In this document: positions 42,318-50,814 of the stretch, piece after piece
Numbering within the stretch: position 1 is the first letter of the stretch
How the letters are laid out: each line of letters starts with the position of its first letter
Source of the DNA: AP-15 sp036500965
GTDB taxonomy: Bacteria; Pseudomonadota; Alphaproteobacteria; ATCC43930; CGMCC-115725
DNA: 64,000 nucleotides
Direction of reading: 5' to 3'
Assembly: GCA_036500965.1 (NCBI GenBank)
Contig: DASYBC010000057.1
Span: forward strand, 1 to 64,000
Notes under the pieces: model-generated
Seen by the model: only the letters and a program-made list of their open reading frames with translations
What the model was told of the DNA's origin: nothing
The model's database searches: none
Translations under genes and position numbers: made by a program

Positions 42318-43857
42318 GATGACGAGCCGATACTACGCCGTCCTCGGCCGGCGCAAGCGGCCGGTCGCGTCGGCGCCAGCCCGCCGGCCTCGCCGGCAGC
42401 ATCGCGCCAAACCGCCGGCACGGCCACGGCAACGGCCCGCCGATAGCGGTTTCGCCGCGGAGCGACGCGCTCGGATCGATGCCGGCGCGGACAAACACCA
42501 ACGCCACGTACCGCGTCGTCAACACCGCGATCAGCGCACCCCCGATCACATCGCTCGGATAATGGGCGCCGCCGACGACGCGCGACGCGGCCACGATCGC
42601 CGCCGCCAGGATGTAGAACAGCAGATGCTCCGGCCACAGCCACCACAGCGCGGTCACCAACGCAACAAAAGTCGCCGTGTGCCCGGATGGGAAGGACCAA
42701 TGGTCGGCCCGCCAGCCGAACCAGGTAAACGCGTAGAGATTATGGCTGAACAGCAGCGTTGGCCGGGTCCGGCCCAAGCTGACCTTGATGAGGTCGACGA
42801 TCAGGCCGGCGGTCGCATTCGACGCCAAAAGAAACGCCGGAACCGTCGACAGCGAGCGCATTCTTGGCGCGAATCTGCGCAAGCGGGGCAATTCGCCGCC
42901 CCAATGCAATGCGACAAAGGCGAGGCCGAACAGCATCAGCCATCCCCATCCCTCGCCCAGCTCGGCGACCTCGTTGAACAGCGCGTGCACATCGGGGCCT
43001 TCGGCATGCAGATAGAGCGCGAGCGGCCGGTCGACGCACGCGATCGACGCGACGATGAGGATCGTGCTGCCGGCCACCGCAGCGCCGATTCGCACCGAGG
43101 GCGACGGCCAGCTGCGGCACGCAGCGCGGCATGCCGACGCGGCGCCGTGCCCAGCCCGGCGATAAAGACGGCGCAGCGGCGGCGCCGCGAGGCCGTCTTG
43201 CTCGACGATCCACCAGTACGATAGCGCCGTGGTGCCGAACACCAGCAGGCCGGCAAAGACCACATCCGACAGAAAATGGCCACCCTGGGCGATGCGGACG
43301 AGGCCGACGAGCCCGCCAAAAGCCAATGCAGCGCCAATCGCGCGCCGCCGCGGGAGGCCCGGCGGCAGCAGAAAGGCGAACGCGACCAGCGAAAAGCCGA
43401 GTGCCGCATGCCCCGAGACAAAAGAGCAGTTGGTCGCGCATTGGCTCGCCGGCAGCGGCGCCGGGGTGAAACGGTGCGACCCGCCGAACGCCTCGACCTG
43501 CACCGGCCGGGCCCGCCCCCAATGGTCCTTCAGCACGGCATTGGCCAAGAGCCCGGGTCCGAGCGCGGTCGAGAAGGCGATAAACAACAGCGCCTTGCGG
43601 TCGAGCCGCCACAGCGGCCGGCCGGTCAGGAACAGCCAGGCCGCTCCCCCGGCGATGACCGCAACGATGCTCCAGGCGATCCAGGGGATCGCGTGAAAGA
43701 CAAGCCTGACCGGAAGCGAGCGCGCCAGCGCAAAACCATGCCCGGGGACGTAAAACAAGCCGCTCAGCCAGAGATCGGCCTGCGGCAGCAGCAAAAACAG
43801 CGCCGTCGCCGCGGCGAGGAGCCCGGCATAGATAGCGCCAGCCGTCGTCCGCGTCAT
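42292..43857 (-). CDS. Membrane protein with two PAP2 phosphatase domains
   Basis: 521 residues from the ATG at 43857, which overlaps the preceding stop (ATGA). Both halves are PAP2 lipid-phosphatase domains. First half: KDHWGRARP (110-118), FVSGH (146-150), GGHFLSD (His194). Second half: KVSLGRTRP (358-366), FPSGH (389-393), GGAHYPSD (His432). Each half keeps the Lys-Arg, Ser-Gly-His and His residues needed for catalysis, so both could be active. Such enzymes remove phosphate from lipid phosphates at the outer face of the inner membrane. The tandem fusion is uncommon. The last ~60 residues are Arg-rich. Confidence 0.85.
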   Translation of the reverse strand: MTRTTAGAIYAGLLAAATALFLLLPQADLWLSGLFYVPGHGFALARSLPVRLVFHAIPWIAWSIVAVIAGGAAWLFLTGRPLWRLDRKALLFIAFSTALGPGLLANAVLKDHWGRARPVQVEAFGGSHRFTPAPLPASQCATNCSFVSGHAALGFSLVAFAFLLPPGLPRRRAIGAALAFGGLVGLVRIAQGGHFLSDVVFAGLLVFGTTALSYWWIVEQDGLAAPPLRRLYRRAGHGAASACRAACRSWPSPSVRIGAAVAGSTILIVASIACVDRPLALYLHAEGPDVHALFNEVAELGEGWGWLMLFGLAFVALHWGGELPRLRRFAPRMRSLSTVPAFLLASNATAGLIVDLIKVSLGRTRPTLLFSHNLYAFTWFGWRADHWSFPSGHTATFVALVTALWWLWPEHLLFYILAAAIVAASRVVGGAHYPSDVIGGALIAVLTTRYVALVFVRAGIDPSASLRGETAIGGPLPWPCRRFGAMLPARPAGWRRRDRPLAPAEDGVVSARHHGAADRDL

Positions 43858-44831
43858 GCGCGCTCCCGCCGGTCTAACCGGCCGAGCACCAGGGCGCGCA
43901 GCGCCGCCGCGGCGCGCGCGGTATCGTCCGGCACCGGATAGGACCATTCCTCGATGCGGCCGGCGAACGGGCGGGTGATGCCGGCATGCTGCATCGACTG
44001 ATGAAAGCGGGCGAACTTAACGTTGCCGCCGTCGAGGCCGAGAATGTGCACGGGCTTGCCGGTCGCCGCCGCCTCGCTGATCATCGACACCGAATCGGCG
44101 GTCACCAGAAAGGCGTCAGCCAAGGCGAGATAAGCGAAATAAGGGTTCTCTGCAACACCATCCCAGATCGCCGCCGACAGCCCCGCCAGCCGCTGTTGCA
44201 GCAGCGCCAATCCGTTCGCGCCGGTTCGTCGCGACGGCGTCACCAGGGCCGAGCCGCCGCGCTCGCACAGCAGAGCGGCGACCGCCTCGGCGATTTCCGC
44301 GAGGCGGCGGCGGGTCAGACGATAGGCCTTGTTGCTGCCGCCGATCAGCACCGCCAGGATCGGCCGCGGCATCGCCGCGAGCCCGGGAAAGCGCCCCCGC
44401 GCAGCCGCCAGCCTCTCTGGGTTCACGCGATGCACCGCACCCCGCGTCACCACCACGCGCGGGCCGTGCCGCCGGTCGTGCTCGGGCACGATCGCGAGAT
44501 CGGGCTCGTCGCGGCCGATCCCGGGGTTCTGGATCAGCGCCGTCAACGTGCGCCCGCCGCTCGCGCGCCGGATCGCCAAGGCCGGCATTGCCGCGTTGCG
44601 CCCGCAAGCGACGATAAAGTCGGGCCATGGCGCCTCCAGATCGGCGCCGGCGCTGCCGGCGGCGCGTAGCGGCGCCGCCCATAGCAGCGGCGGCAGGCAG
44701 CTCCACGGGAAGCGGATGTCGAGGCGCTTCTCGGTAAAGGCAAGGCCGCTCGCTTCAGCCAGGCCCAGCGCCTGGCTCGACATCCCGGCCTTGCCGTCGT
44801 GCAGGACCCAGCCGAACGGATCGGGCGCCAT
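43854..44831 (-). CDS. ELM1 (DUF1022) family protein
   Basis: 325 residues. The family is named for plant mitochondrial fission factor ELM1; bacterial members resemble GT-B glycosyltransferases. The N-terminal half has VLHDGKAGMSSQALGLAEA, and the C-terminal half has the nucleotide-sugar-like AVLIGGSNKAYRL and DAFLVTADSVSMISEAAATGKPVHIL. In the cytosol it may act on an envelope glycolipid. It is the first gene of the operon with the PAP2 protein. Confidence 0.8.
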   Translation of the reverse strand: MAPDPFGWVLHDGKAGMSSQALGLAEASGLAFTEKRLDIRFPWSCLPPLLWAAPLRAAGSAGADLEAPWPDFIVACGRNAAMPALAIRRASGGRTLTALIQNPGIGRDEPDLAIVPEHDRRHGPRVVVTRGAVHRVNPERLAAARGRFPGLAAMPRPILAVLIGGSNKAYRLTRRRLAEIAEAVAALLCERGGSALVTPSRRTGANGLALLQQRLAGLSAAIWDGVAENPYFAYLALADAFLVTADSVSMISEAAATGKPVHILGLDGGNVKFARFHQSMQHAGITRPFAGRIEEWSYPVPDDTARAAAALRALVLGRLDRRERA

Positions 44832-44946
44832 CGGCGGGGTTTACGGAAACCGCACGGCAACGGCAAGACACGGCGGTCGGCTCGCAACAAAATTGCGCGG
44901 CGGCCCCGCTTTTCCTATGATCCGGAGAGCAACCGGAGGGGATCGG

Positions 44947-45453
44947 ATGCGGCGGATTAAGCTCGACCGGATCGACCGCCGGATCTTGCGAAACCTGCAG
45001 GCAGAGGGGCGGATGAGCAATGTCGAGCTCGCCCGACGCGCCGGCATCTCGGCCCCGCCCTGCCTGCGCCGCGTGCGCGCCCTTGAAGAAGCCGGGATCA
45101 TCCGCGGCTATCATGCCGACTTGGCGCCCGAGGCGCTCGGTTATGGGGTAACGGTCTTTGCCCAGGTCGGGCTGGCGAGCCAGGCGGAGGCCGATCTGCA
45201 GGCGTTCGAGCGTCTGGTCGCCAATTGGCCCGAGGTGCGCGAAGCCCACATGCTGACCGGCGAGGTCGATTTCCTGCTGAAGATCGTCGCCGCCGATTGG
45301 GACAGCTATCAGCGGTTCCTCAGCGCCAGGCTGACCTCGGCTCCCAACGTCAGCCATGTCAAATCGGCGCTGACCTTGCGCGTCTCGAAGGATGAGCCCG
45401 GCATTCCGATCGCCGAACAGCCACGTGAGGAGACACCAGATGGCATCCGATGA
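44947..45453 (+). CDS. Lrp/AsnC family transcriptional regulator
   Basis: 168 residues from the ATG at 44947 after GGAGGGG; the frame is open far upstream but that part is not protein-like. The winged helix (DRIDRRILRNLQAEGRMSNVELARRAGISAPPCLRRVRALEEAGII) is followed by the ligand-binding ACT-like domain (VTVFAQVGL ... VREAHMLTGEVDFLLKI). It likely senses an amino acid or related compound and controls the operon that follows, whose first gene overlaps it. Confidence 0.9.
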   Translation: MRRIKLDRIDRRILRNLQAEGRMSNVELARRAGISAPPCLRRVRALEEAGIIRGYHADLAPEALGYGVTVFAQVGLASQAEADLQAFERLVANWPEVREAHMLTGEVDFLLKIVAADWDSYQRFLSARLTSAPNVSHVKSALTLRVSKDEPGIPIAEQPREETPDGIR

Positions 45454-45967
45454 CCCCAACGGCGGCACGCTCGAACAGCGGCTCCGCATGATCGAGGACC
45501 GCCTCGACATCTACAATCTGATCGCCACTCATCCGCCGAGCGCCGATACCGGCGCCGGCGAGTACACCGCTTCGGTATGGACCGAGGACGGCGTTTTCGA
45601 CCGCGGCTCCGAATTCCCGCGGCCGACCGGGCCGGCGGCCATCGCCGCGACATCGGCGAGCGCCGAGCACCGCCGGGCGATCGAGCAGGGGATCGCGCAT
45701 TTTGCCGGCTTGCCCTATGTGCGGGTCACCGGGGACACCGCGTTTGCGATCTCCTACATCCAGATCCTGGTGCCGGACCGTGTCGGCCCGGTGTTTGAGG
45801 TTGCCAATCACGGGTCGTCCCAGGGATTTCACGTGCACCGCGTCGCGGCAAACTGCTGGGAGTTCGTGCGCACCGGGGCGGGCTGGAAAATCAGGCGCCG
45901 GACCGTGCGCTCGCTCGACGGCAGCCCGCCGGCGCGCGAGCTCCTCCGCGGCGCATTGGAGGCGTGA
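45440..45967 (+). CDS. SnoaL/NTF2-like protein
   Basis: 175 residues from the ATG at 45440, which lies within the end of the Lrp gene and has a GAGGAG ribosome site. The sequence LEQRLRMIEDRLDIYNLIATHPPSADTG and VWTEDGVFDRG matches the alpha-plus-beta NTF2-like fold of SnoaL-type isomerases or hydratases. His and Asp residues that could be catalytic are present, but the substrate is unknown. It is cotranscribed with the amidohydrolase gene 42 bp downstream. Confidence 0.75.
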   Translation: MASDDPNGGTLEQRLRMIEDRLDIYNLIATHPPSADTGAGEYTASVWTEDGVFDRGSEFPRPTGPAAIAATSASAEHRRAIEQGIAHFAGLPYVRVTGDTAFAISYIQILVPDRVGPVFEVANHGSSQGFHVHRVAANCWEFVRTGAGWKIRRRTVRSLDGSPPARELLRGALEA

Positions 45968-46009
45968 CCGGCGCTGCGACGCTTTATGAAGAATGAATAG
46001 GAGAACGCC

Positions 46010-47041
46010 ATGCCCGTCGAAGCCCGCGCCTACCCTCGCCCGCTGCCCAACCCGGAATGGCTCGGCAAGCTCGAGGAGGAGATTCTCGAGCCCGATCTGC
46101 CGATCGTCGACCCGCACCATCACCTGTGGGATCACCCCGGCAGCCGCTACCTGCTGGACGAGCTCTTGGCCGACGTCAACTCCGGTCACAACATCGTCGC
46201 GACCGTGTTCATCCAGTGCGGCTCGGGCTACCGCACCAGCGGGCCCGAGGAGATGCGGGCGGTCGGCGAGAGCGAGTTCGTCCGCGGGATCGCCGAGGAA
46301 GCCGACCGGCGCGGCGCCAAGGCCAAGATTTGCGCCGGGATCGTCAGCTTCGCCGATCTGCGGCTGACGAATGTCGATATGGTGCTCGAAGCGCAGATCG
46401 AAGCTGCCGGCGGGCGGTTCCGCGGCATCCGCCAGATCGCGGCGCACGACCCGGCAATCATCGGCGGCTCATCCTATGTGCCGCCGCCGGGGCTGATGGA
46501 CGACCCCAATTTCCGTCGCGGGCTCAAGCGTTTGCCGGGGCACGATCTGACCTTCGAGGCGTGGATCTATCACCCGCAGATCAAGACCCTGACCGGGGTG
46601 GCGCGAGAATGCCCGGAGGTGAAGATCGTCCTCAACCATTTCGGCGGCCCGCTCGGGGTCGGCCCCTACAAGCGCGACGAGGTGTTTCCCCTCTGGCGCG
46701 CCGACATCAGGGCCTTGTCCGCCTGCCCGAACGTCTATGTGAAGCTCGGCGGGCTGGCGATGATCGTCAACGCCTTCGATTTCCACCTGGCGCCATTGCC
46801 GCCGTCCTCGCGCGAATTGGCTGATGCCTGGCGGCCCTATGTCGAAACCTGCATCGACGCGTTCGGCGCCGACCGCTGCATGTTCGAGAGCAACTTCCCG
46901 GTCGACAAGGGCGCCTGCAGCTACCCGGTGCTGTGGAACGCTTTCAAGCGGCTCGCGAGCAGCGCCTCGCCCTCCGAAAAGAGGGACCTGTTCGCCGGCA
47001 CCGCGGCTAGCTTCTACCGGCTGAGCCACATTGGCCTATAG
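46010..47041 (+). CDS. Amidohydrolase family (Amidohydro-rel 2) metal-dependent hydrolase
   Basis: 343 residues. The metal-binding signature DPHHHLWD (about 34-41) is followed by IVLNHFGGP (His about 211) and the Asp/Glu strand MFESNFPVD, all typical of the TIM-barrel amidohydrolases that open lactones or decarboxylate ring compounds. It is the third gene of the Lrp-led operon. The likely role is catabolic; the substrate cannot be named. Confidence 0.85.
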   Translation: MPVEARAYPRPLPNPEWLGKLEEEILEPDLPIVDPHHHLWDHPGSRYLLDELLADVNSGHNIVATVFIQCGSGYRTSGPEEMRAVGESEFVRGIAEEADRRGAKAKICAGIVSFADLRLTNVDMVLEAQIEAAGGRFRGIRQIAAHDPAIIGGSSYVPPPGLMDDPNFRRGLKRLPGHDLTFEAWIYHPQIKTLTGVARECPEVKIVLNHFGGPLGVGPYKRDEVFPLWRADIRALSACPNVYVKLGGLAMIVNAFDFHLAPLPPSSRELADAWRPYVETCIDAFGADRCMFESNFPVDKGACSYPVLWNAFKRLASSASPSEKRDLFAGTAASFYRLSHIGL

Positions 47042-47086
47042 CGGCCGGCTGGTCGCGGGGGCCTATAGCGGCCGGCTGGTCGCGGG
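47035..47086 (+). repeat. 27-bp tandem duplication across the amidohydrolase stop codon
   Basis: A CCTATAGCGGCCGGCTGGTC unit beginning at 47035 repeats at 47062, a period of 27 bp, with 25 bp identical. The first copy contains the TAG stop of the amidohydrolase gene (47039-47041). The second ends a few bases before the ribosome site of the next gene. Confidence 0.8.
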
Positions 47087-47105
47087 AGATCGGGAGGAAG
47101 ACCCC

Positions 47106-48224
47106 ATGGATTGCTGCGGTCACGGCCACACGGCCTCATCTCAACCCTGGATCTGGGGCACGCCGCCGGTCTCGGTCGGCGCGATGCTGGCCGGGGCGGC
47201 GGGACCGCAAGGTTCGACGGAGGCGGCGCGGACCGCCGAGACCACAGCGGCGGCGCTCGCGGTGCTGCGCAGCTCGATCTCCGTCGATGTCCATAGCCAC
47301 GGCGGCAAGACCGGCATCGCCTCGAAGGCGCCGCCGAGCAGCGATCTCGCCGAAGCGATGCGGGGAGGATCGCTGGCGGTCGCCTGCTTGGCCGACGTGC
47401 CGGACTGGCCCGTGCTCGGCCGCACCGCCAACGGCGCCCTCGCCGCCATTCGCAGCCCAGTACCGGGCGAGCTCTATCGTCATCACCTCGGGCGCCTTGA
47501 GTGGATGGACGCGCTGGTCGCCGATCATGGTGTGCGCCGCGCGCTCACCGCCGCCGATCTCGAAATGGCGCACAAGGCGGGACAGCCGGCGATCATTGCC
47601 GATGTCGAGGGGCTCGACTTCCTTGATGGCAAGCTCGAACGGCTGGAGGAAGCGCACCGGCGCGGCATCCGGCATGTGCAGCTCGTGCATTACACGCCGA
47701 GCGACATCGGCGACGTCCAGACCGGCGCCGTCACCCATCAGGGCCTCAGCGAATTCGGCGCCGAGGTGATCCGCGCCTGCCACCGGATCGGCTTCGTCTG
47801 CGATATCGCGCACGCGACCGAGGACATGGCGATAGCGGCCGTCAAGGTCGCGACCAAGCCGCTGCTGTTGTCGCACACCGCCGCATTGGGGTCGCGGGCA
47901 ATGGGGCCAACGCCGCTCACCGGCCGGCAGATCGGCGCCGATCATGCACGGGCGATCGCCGAGACTGGCGGGTCGGTCGGCATCTGGCACTTCTTTCCGA
48001 GCCTCGACAGATATGTCGACGGCCTCAGGGAGATGGCCGAGATCGTCGGCGTCGATCATGTCAGCATCGGCACCGACCAGTTCGACGCCCGCGGTTGTCT
48101 CGAGGACTACACGAGGTGGGTGCATCTGATCGCCGCGATGCTGCGCGGCGGCTTTACCGCCGAAGAGGCCGGCAAGATCGCTGGCGGCAACTACATGCGC
48201 ATCTTCCGCGCCGCAATCGGCTGA
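47106..48224 (+). CDS. Membrane dipeptidase (peptidase M19 family)
   Basis: 372 residues from the ATG at 47106, which has a GGGAGGAAG ribosome site. The M19 zinc-site residues are visible: VDVHSHGG (H-x-H near residue 61), a bridging Glu in IIADVEGLDF, His in LVHYTPSDIGD, His in CDIAHATED and LLSHTAALGSRAM, and VSIGTDQFD near the end. Family members cleave dipeptides or related amides, including D-amino-acid dipeptides. No signal peptide is seen, so it is probably cytosolic. Last gene of the Lrp-led operon. Confidence 0.85.
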   Translation: MDCCGHGHTASSQPWIWGTPPVSVGAMLAGAAGPQGSTEAARTAETTAAALAVLRSSISVDVHSHGGKTGIASKAPPSSDLAEAMRGGSLAVACLADVPDWPVLGRTANGALAAIRSPVPGELYRHHLGRLEWMDALVADHGVRRALTAADLEMAHKAGQPAIIADVEGLDFLDGKLERLEEAHRRGIRHVQLVHYTPSDIGDVQTGAVTHQGLSEFGAEVIRACHRIGFVCDIAHATEDMAIAAVKVATKPLLLSHTAALGSRAMGPTPLTGRQIGADHARAIAETGGSVGIWHFFPSLDRYVDGLREMAEIVGVDHVSIGTDQFDARGCLEDYTRWVHLIAAMLRGGFTAEEAGKIAGGNYMRIFRAAIG

Positions 48225-48577
48225 CCAGCCGATGCCCGATAGCCGAATTTGAATCGGCCGCGGCGACTAAGCCGACCACGTCTTCGCCAAGCTCCAACCC
48301 GAGCCGGCAATGGCGGGCGGCGGAATGCGCTCCGCTCGTCCGCCCTACCCCACTGCACGGCGTTGATTTGCTGGATTTCGTGTTCTTGTTTCTCCCTGGT
48401 CGCTTTTGTCCGGTCACGCCACGCGCGGAATCTGCCCACGAGAATGCCAACTATCATGGCCAGAAGTGCGCTCGCAAACACTGAGGCGACAGACCACCAC
48501 TGGGGCTGCTGTGTGCTGATGGCCGCTAAAATTTTCTGAAGTTGGGGCGCGCTGAGCGAGAGAACTGAATCCGCCAT
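48191..48577 (-). CDS. Small protein with one membrane segment
   Basis: 128 residues. An N-terminal amphipathic stretch, one membrane helix (SVASVFASALLAMIVGILVG) and a basic helix (RFRAWRDRTKATREKQEHEIQQ) are credible. The last ~50 residues are Arg-rich and overlap the end of the dipeptidase gene by 34 bases, so the original C-terminus may be lost. No family recognised. Confidence 0.45.
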   Translation of the reverse strand: MADSVLSLSAPQLQKILAAISTQQPQWWSVASVFASALLAMIVGILVGRFRAWRDRTKATREKQEHEIQQINAVQWGRADERSAFRRPPLPARVGAWRRRGRLSRRGRFKFGYRASAGQPIAARKMRM

Positions 48578-48597
48578 CTGAGGGGCGCGCGTTTCTT

Positions 48598-48879
48598 TCA
48601 GGGCCGTGTCGGCCGCCGCGCGCCATGGCGTACGCGCAGGATCACCACACGGTTCGGTTCGACCCGGTAGCGGATGATGTAGGGGCGGGCAATCGTGCTC
48701 TCGCGCAGCTGCGTGCCGGGAACCTGACGGCCGCGATAGGGCAAGGTGGCGAGGCTATTGGCCGCCTCGATGATCCGCTCGGCCATGTCCCGAGCGGCAT
48801 ACGGATTGAAATTTCCGATGTAGTGGCGGATACCCTCAATGTCGGCCAGCGCCGAGAAGGTCCAAACGACCAGCGTCAC
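48598..48879 (-). CDS. RelE/ParE family toxin
   Basis: 93 residues from the GTG at 48879, which overlaps the antitoxin stop by 4 bases (GTGA); an ATG at 48900 would overlap by 25. The chain VVWTFSALADIEGIRHYIGNFNPYAARDMAERIIEAA, GRQVPGTQLRE and YIIRYRVEPNRVVILRVRHGARR fits ParE-type toxins, which poison gyrase or cut mRNA. It forms a module with the antitoxin gene just upstream. Confidence 0.85.
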   Translation of the reverse strand: MTLVVWTFSALADIEGIRHYIGNFNPYAARDMAERIIEAANSLATLPYRGRQVPGTQLRESTIARPYIIRYRVEPNRVVILRVRHGARRPTRP

Positions 48880-49058
48880 CGAGGCTTTGGAACAGGGCAA
48901 GGCAATTCGTTAGGCGTGCCCCACGACCGGAGCCACTTCACCACTTCCTCATGGGGAACAAACCGGCCTGCATTGATGTCGGCCTCGGCTTCGACAATCG
49001 CCCGGGCCTCGGCTTCCTCGTCGATCTGGTCGAAAATGGTCTTGGTCTTCGCCGCCAT
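48876..49058 (-). CDS. Antitoxin of the ParE-type module
   Basis: 60 residues. An acidic N-terminal helix (IDEEAEARAIVEAEADINAG) is followed by GRFVPHEEVVKWLRSWGTP, a pattern common in short antitoxins paired with ParE-type toxins. It neutralises the toxin and probably represses the operon through the operator upstream. It overlaps the toxin start by 4 bases. Confidence 0.8.
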   Translation of the reverse strand: MAAKTKTIFDQIDEEAEARAIVEAEADINAGRFVPHEEVVKWLRSWGTPNELPCPVPKPR

Positions 49059-49085
49059 GAAAAATTCCCCGACAACCGCCTGTAT

Positions 49086-49116
49086 ATTATCACATCTCCG
49101 CTTAGCCGAAAAGCTA
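49086..49116 (-). promoter_or_regulatory. Promoter and operator of the ParE-type module
   Basis: On the minus strand a GATAAT -10 box (49086-49091) lies 27 bp before the antitoxin ATG. Just upstream the inverted repeat TTAGC-CGAAAA-GCTAA (49102-49116) covers the expected -35 zone, as in autorepressed toxin-antitoxin operons. Confidence 0.5.
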
Positions 49117-49235
49117 ATGTTTTTGCCGATCGGCGCAAGAGCGTATCAAGCATCATCGCTCCCTCGGCCAAGGAGCGGCGAAGCGGTAGCCAGATGGGGC
49201 GGAAACACCTTCAGCCCCCGCGAAACCGGGGGGCA

Positions 49236-49360
49236 GCGCCTTCCGCCTTGTTCCTCGCGTCGCACCCGAGCAGGTTCCAGGCGGGCTCGGCATTGTCTTT
49301 TCGCGCCTGACCACTCGCGAACGCAGCGCCGGAAGGCGCAGTCACCGGACGCCCAGAAAC
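49236..49360. repeat. Dispersed repeat, left copy flanking phd-vapC
   Basis: About 125 bp related to 50298-50424. Shared blocks include GCGCCTTCCGCCTTGTTCC at the left, CAGCATTGTCTTTTC or a close variant in the middle, and GGAAGGCGCAGTCACCG plus CGCCCAGAAAC at the right. The surrounding stretch 49117-49524 has no gene. Confidence 0.65.
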
Positions 49361-49524
49361 CCCGGCCACCAACGATCCGGCGCGCGACATGCGTCCGTAA
49401 GGCAGCCCGGAAACCGTCTGGCTCCGCCCGACGCGTCGGGGTGCGCGCTCTAAGCAGCACGCCCGCTTAAATTCCTGGGGTCGTCAGGTCGGCGATATTG
49501 AAACCCGGCGCCCGGCGATGATAT

Positions 49525-49543
49525 TCTGGTTAGTATGACCAGA
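49525..49543 (+). promoter_or_regulatory. Operator overlapping the phd start codon
   Basis: TCTGGT (49525-49530) and ACCAGA (49538-49543) form a perfect 6-bp inverted repeat with a 7-base spacer that contains the phd ATG at 49535. No ribosome site precedes the ATG. The antitoxin likely binds here to repress its own operon. Confidence 0.5.
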
Positions 49544-49813
49544 GTCAGTAACAACCCGCCGGGCCGTTGGGCTTTGCAAGACGCCAAGGCGCGTTTCAGC
49601 GAGCTGGTGCGACGCGTCCGCACCGACGGGCCGCAGCACGTGACCGTGCACGGCCGCGAGGTGGTGGTCGTCGTGGCGGCGGAAGAATTTCGCCGCCTGA
49701 AAGGCGAGCACACCGGCGCCGCGCTGATCGCCGCACTGCAAGCATCGCCCCACCGCGACATCGATCTCGAGCCGCGGCGCGAATGGCTGCCCGTGCGCGA
49801 TGTGAAGCTGTGA
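49535..49813 (+). CDS. Phd/YefM family antitoxin
   Basis: 92 residues. The N-terminal DNA-binding part (WALQDAKARFSELVRRVRTDGPQHVTVHGREVVVVVAAEEFRRL) is the Phd/YefM fold; the C-terminal tail (LIAALQASPHRDIDLEPRR) would wrap the toxin. The stop codon overlaps the vapC start as GTGA. Confidence 0.9.
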   Translation: MTRVSNNPPGRWALQDAKARFSELVRRVRTDGPQHVTVHGREVVVVVAAEEFRRLKGEHTGAALIAALQASPHRDIDLEPRREWLPVRDVKL

Positions 49814-50247
49814 GGGGCTGGCTGCTCGACACCAATGTTCTTTCCGAACTGCGGCGGCCAAAACCGAACCCGAACGTCGTCGGTTTTATCGCGTCCAAGC
49901 CGCTCGATCTGCTGTTTGTCAGCATCGTCACTTTTGCCGAAATCCGTTTCGGCATCGAGCGCGTCGCCGACGCCATCCATCGCGCCGAGCTGAGCGACTG
50001 GCTGACGCACAAGCTGCGGCCGATGTTCGACGAACGCGCCCTGCCCGTCAGCGAGGACGTCATGTTCAAATGGCGGCTCCTGGTCGAGGATGGGCGCAAG
50101 AGCGGGCATACCTATTCCCAACCCGATCTGATCATCGCCGCGACCGCGCTGCATCACGGGCTGACGGTCGTCTCGCGCGACACCAGCGACTTCGAGAAGG
50201 CCCGTGTCCCGGTGCTAAATCCGTGGCGCGACGGCTACGCCGAATAA
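49810..50247 (+). CDS. vapC: VapC/FitB-type PIN-domain toxin ribonuclease
   Basis: 145 residues from the GTG at 49810. The PIN-domain acidic residues are present: Asp in WLLDTNVLSELRRP, Glu in SIVTFAEIRFGIERV, Asp in SQPDLIIAATA and Asp in VVSRDTSDF. It cleaves RNA, typically tRNA, when free of its antitoxin. It is coupled to phd by a 4-base overlap. Near-identical dispersed repeats lie on both sides of the pair. Confidence 0.9.
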   Translation: MRGWLLDTNVLSELRRPKPNPNVVGFIASKPLDLLFVSIVTFAEIRFGIERVADAIHRAELSDWLTHKLRPMFDERALPVSEDVMFKWRLLVEDGRKSGHTYSQPDLIIAATALHHGLTVVSRDTSDFEKARVPVLNPWRDGYAE

Positions 50248-50297
50248 TTCCCATTCTGCGAAAACAGCAACGTAGCAAGGTAGGGCGGAAAAGCGCC

Positions 50298-50424
50298 GCG
50301 CCTTCCGCCTTGTTCCCTTGCCCCTCGTGACGAGCCCGGCTCGGTTCGAGGTGGCTCAGCATTGTCTTTTCACGCCACTCGCGAACGCAACACCGGAAGG
50401 CGCAGTCACCGAACGCCCAGAAAC
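50298..50424. repeat. Dispersed repeat, right copy flanking phd-vapC
   Basis: About 127 bp related to 49236-49360, in the same orientation. It begins 50 bp after the vapC stop. No gene is seen from 50248 to 50814. Confidence 0.65.
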
Positions 50425-50580
50425 TCGTCTCCCACGCATAGGACGAAATGCGCTCCGCTTTCTCGCCCTATGCTCGCTAATGCCCGCATAGCCGATGCGG
50501 CGTTTTGCGGGCGGCATTCGGCCATATCTCACGGAGGGCGCAACTCCTTGACCGAGCTGGCTCTAGGAAACTCCCGGAAA

Positions 50581-50759
50581 ATCCTGATTAATGCAAACGG
50601 GGGCTTAGCTCAATTCCGCGACTGACTTGTACGACGGCTAAGCCGCTGATCCGGTGCGGCGGGTCGCGGTCGCGGAATCCTTGATTAATGCAACGCCACG
50701 CCCGCCCGGCCGGGCTATTTCGAGACTGAGTTATGCGGCGGCTAAGCCGCTGAACCTGG
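50581..50759. repeat. Imperfect direct repeat, two copies
   Basis: Copy 1 (50581-50654) and copy 2 (50677-50759) share a start of form ATCCTTGATTAATGCAA and an end of form GACTGANTT ... GGCTAAGCCGCTGA. The middles diverge. The pair lies just downstream of the PEP-CTERM gene. Confidence 0.6.
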
Positions 50760-50814
50760 CTCGGCCAGATGCCGGAGGGCCGGAGGTCGCCGCGCGTACG
50801 GGCGTGAGTGAGGT

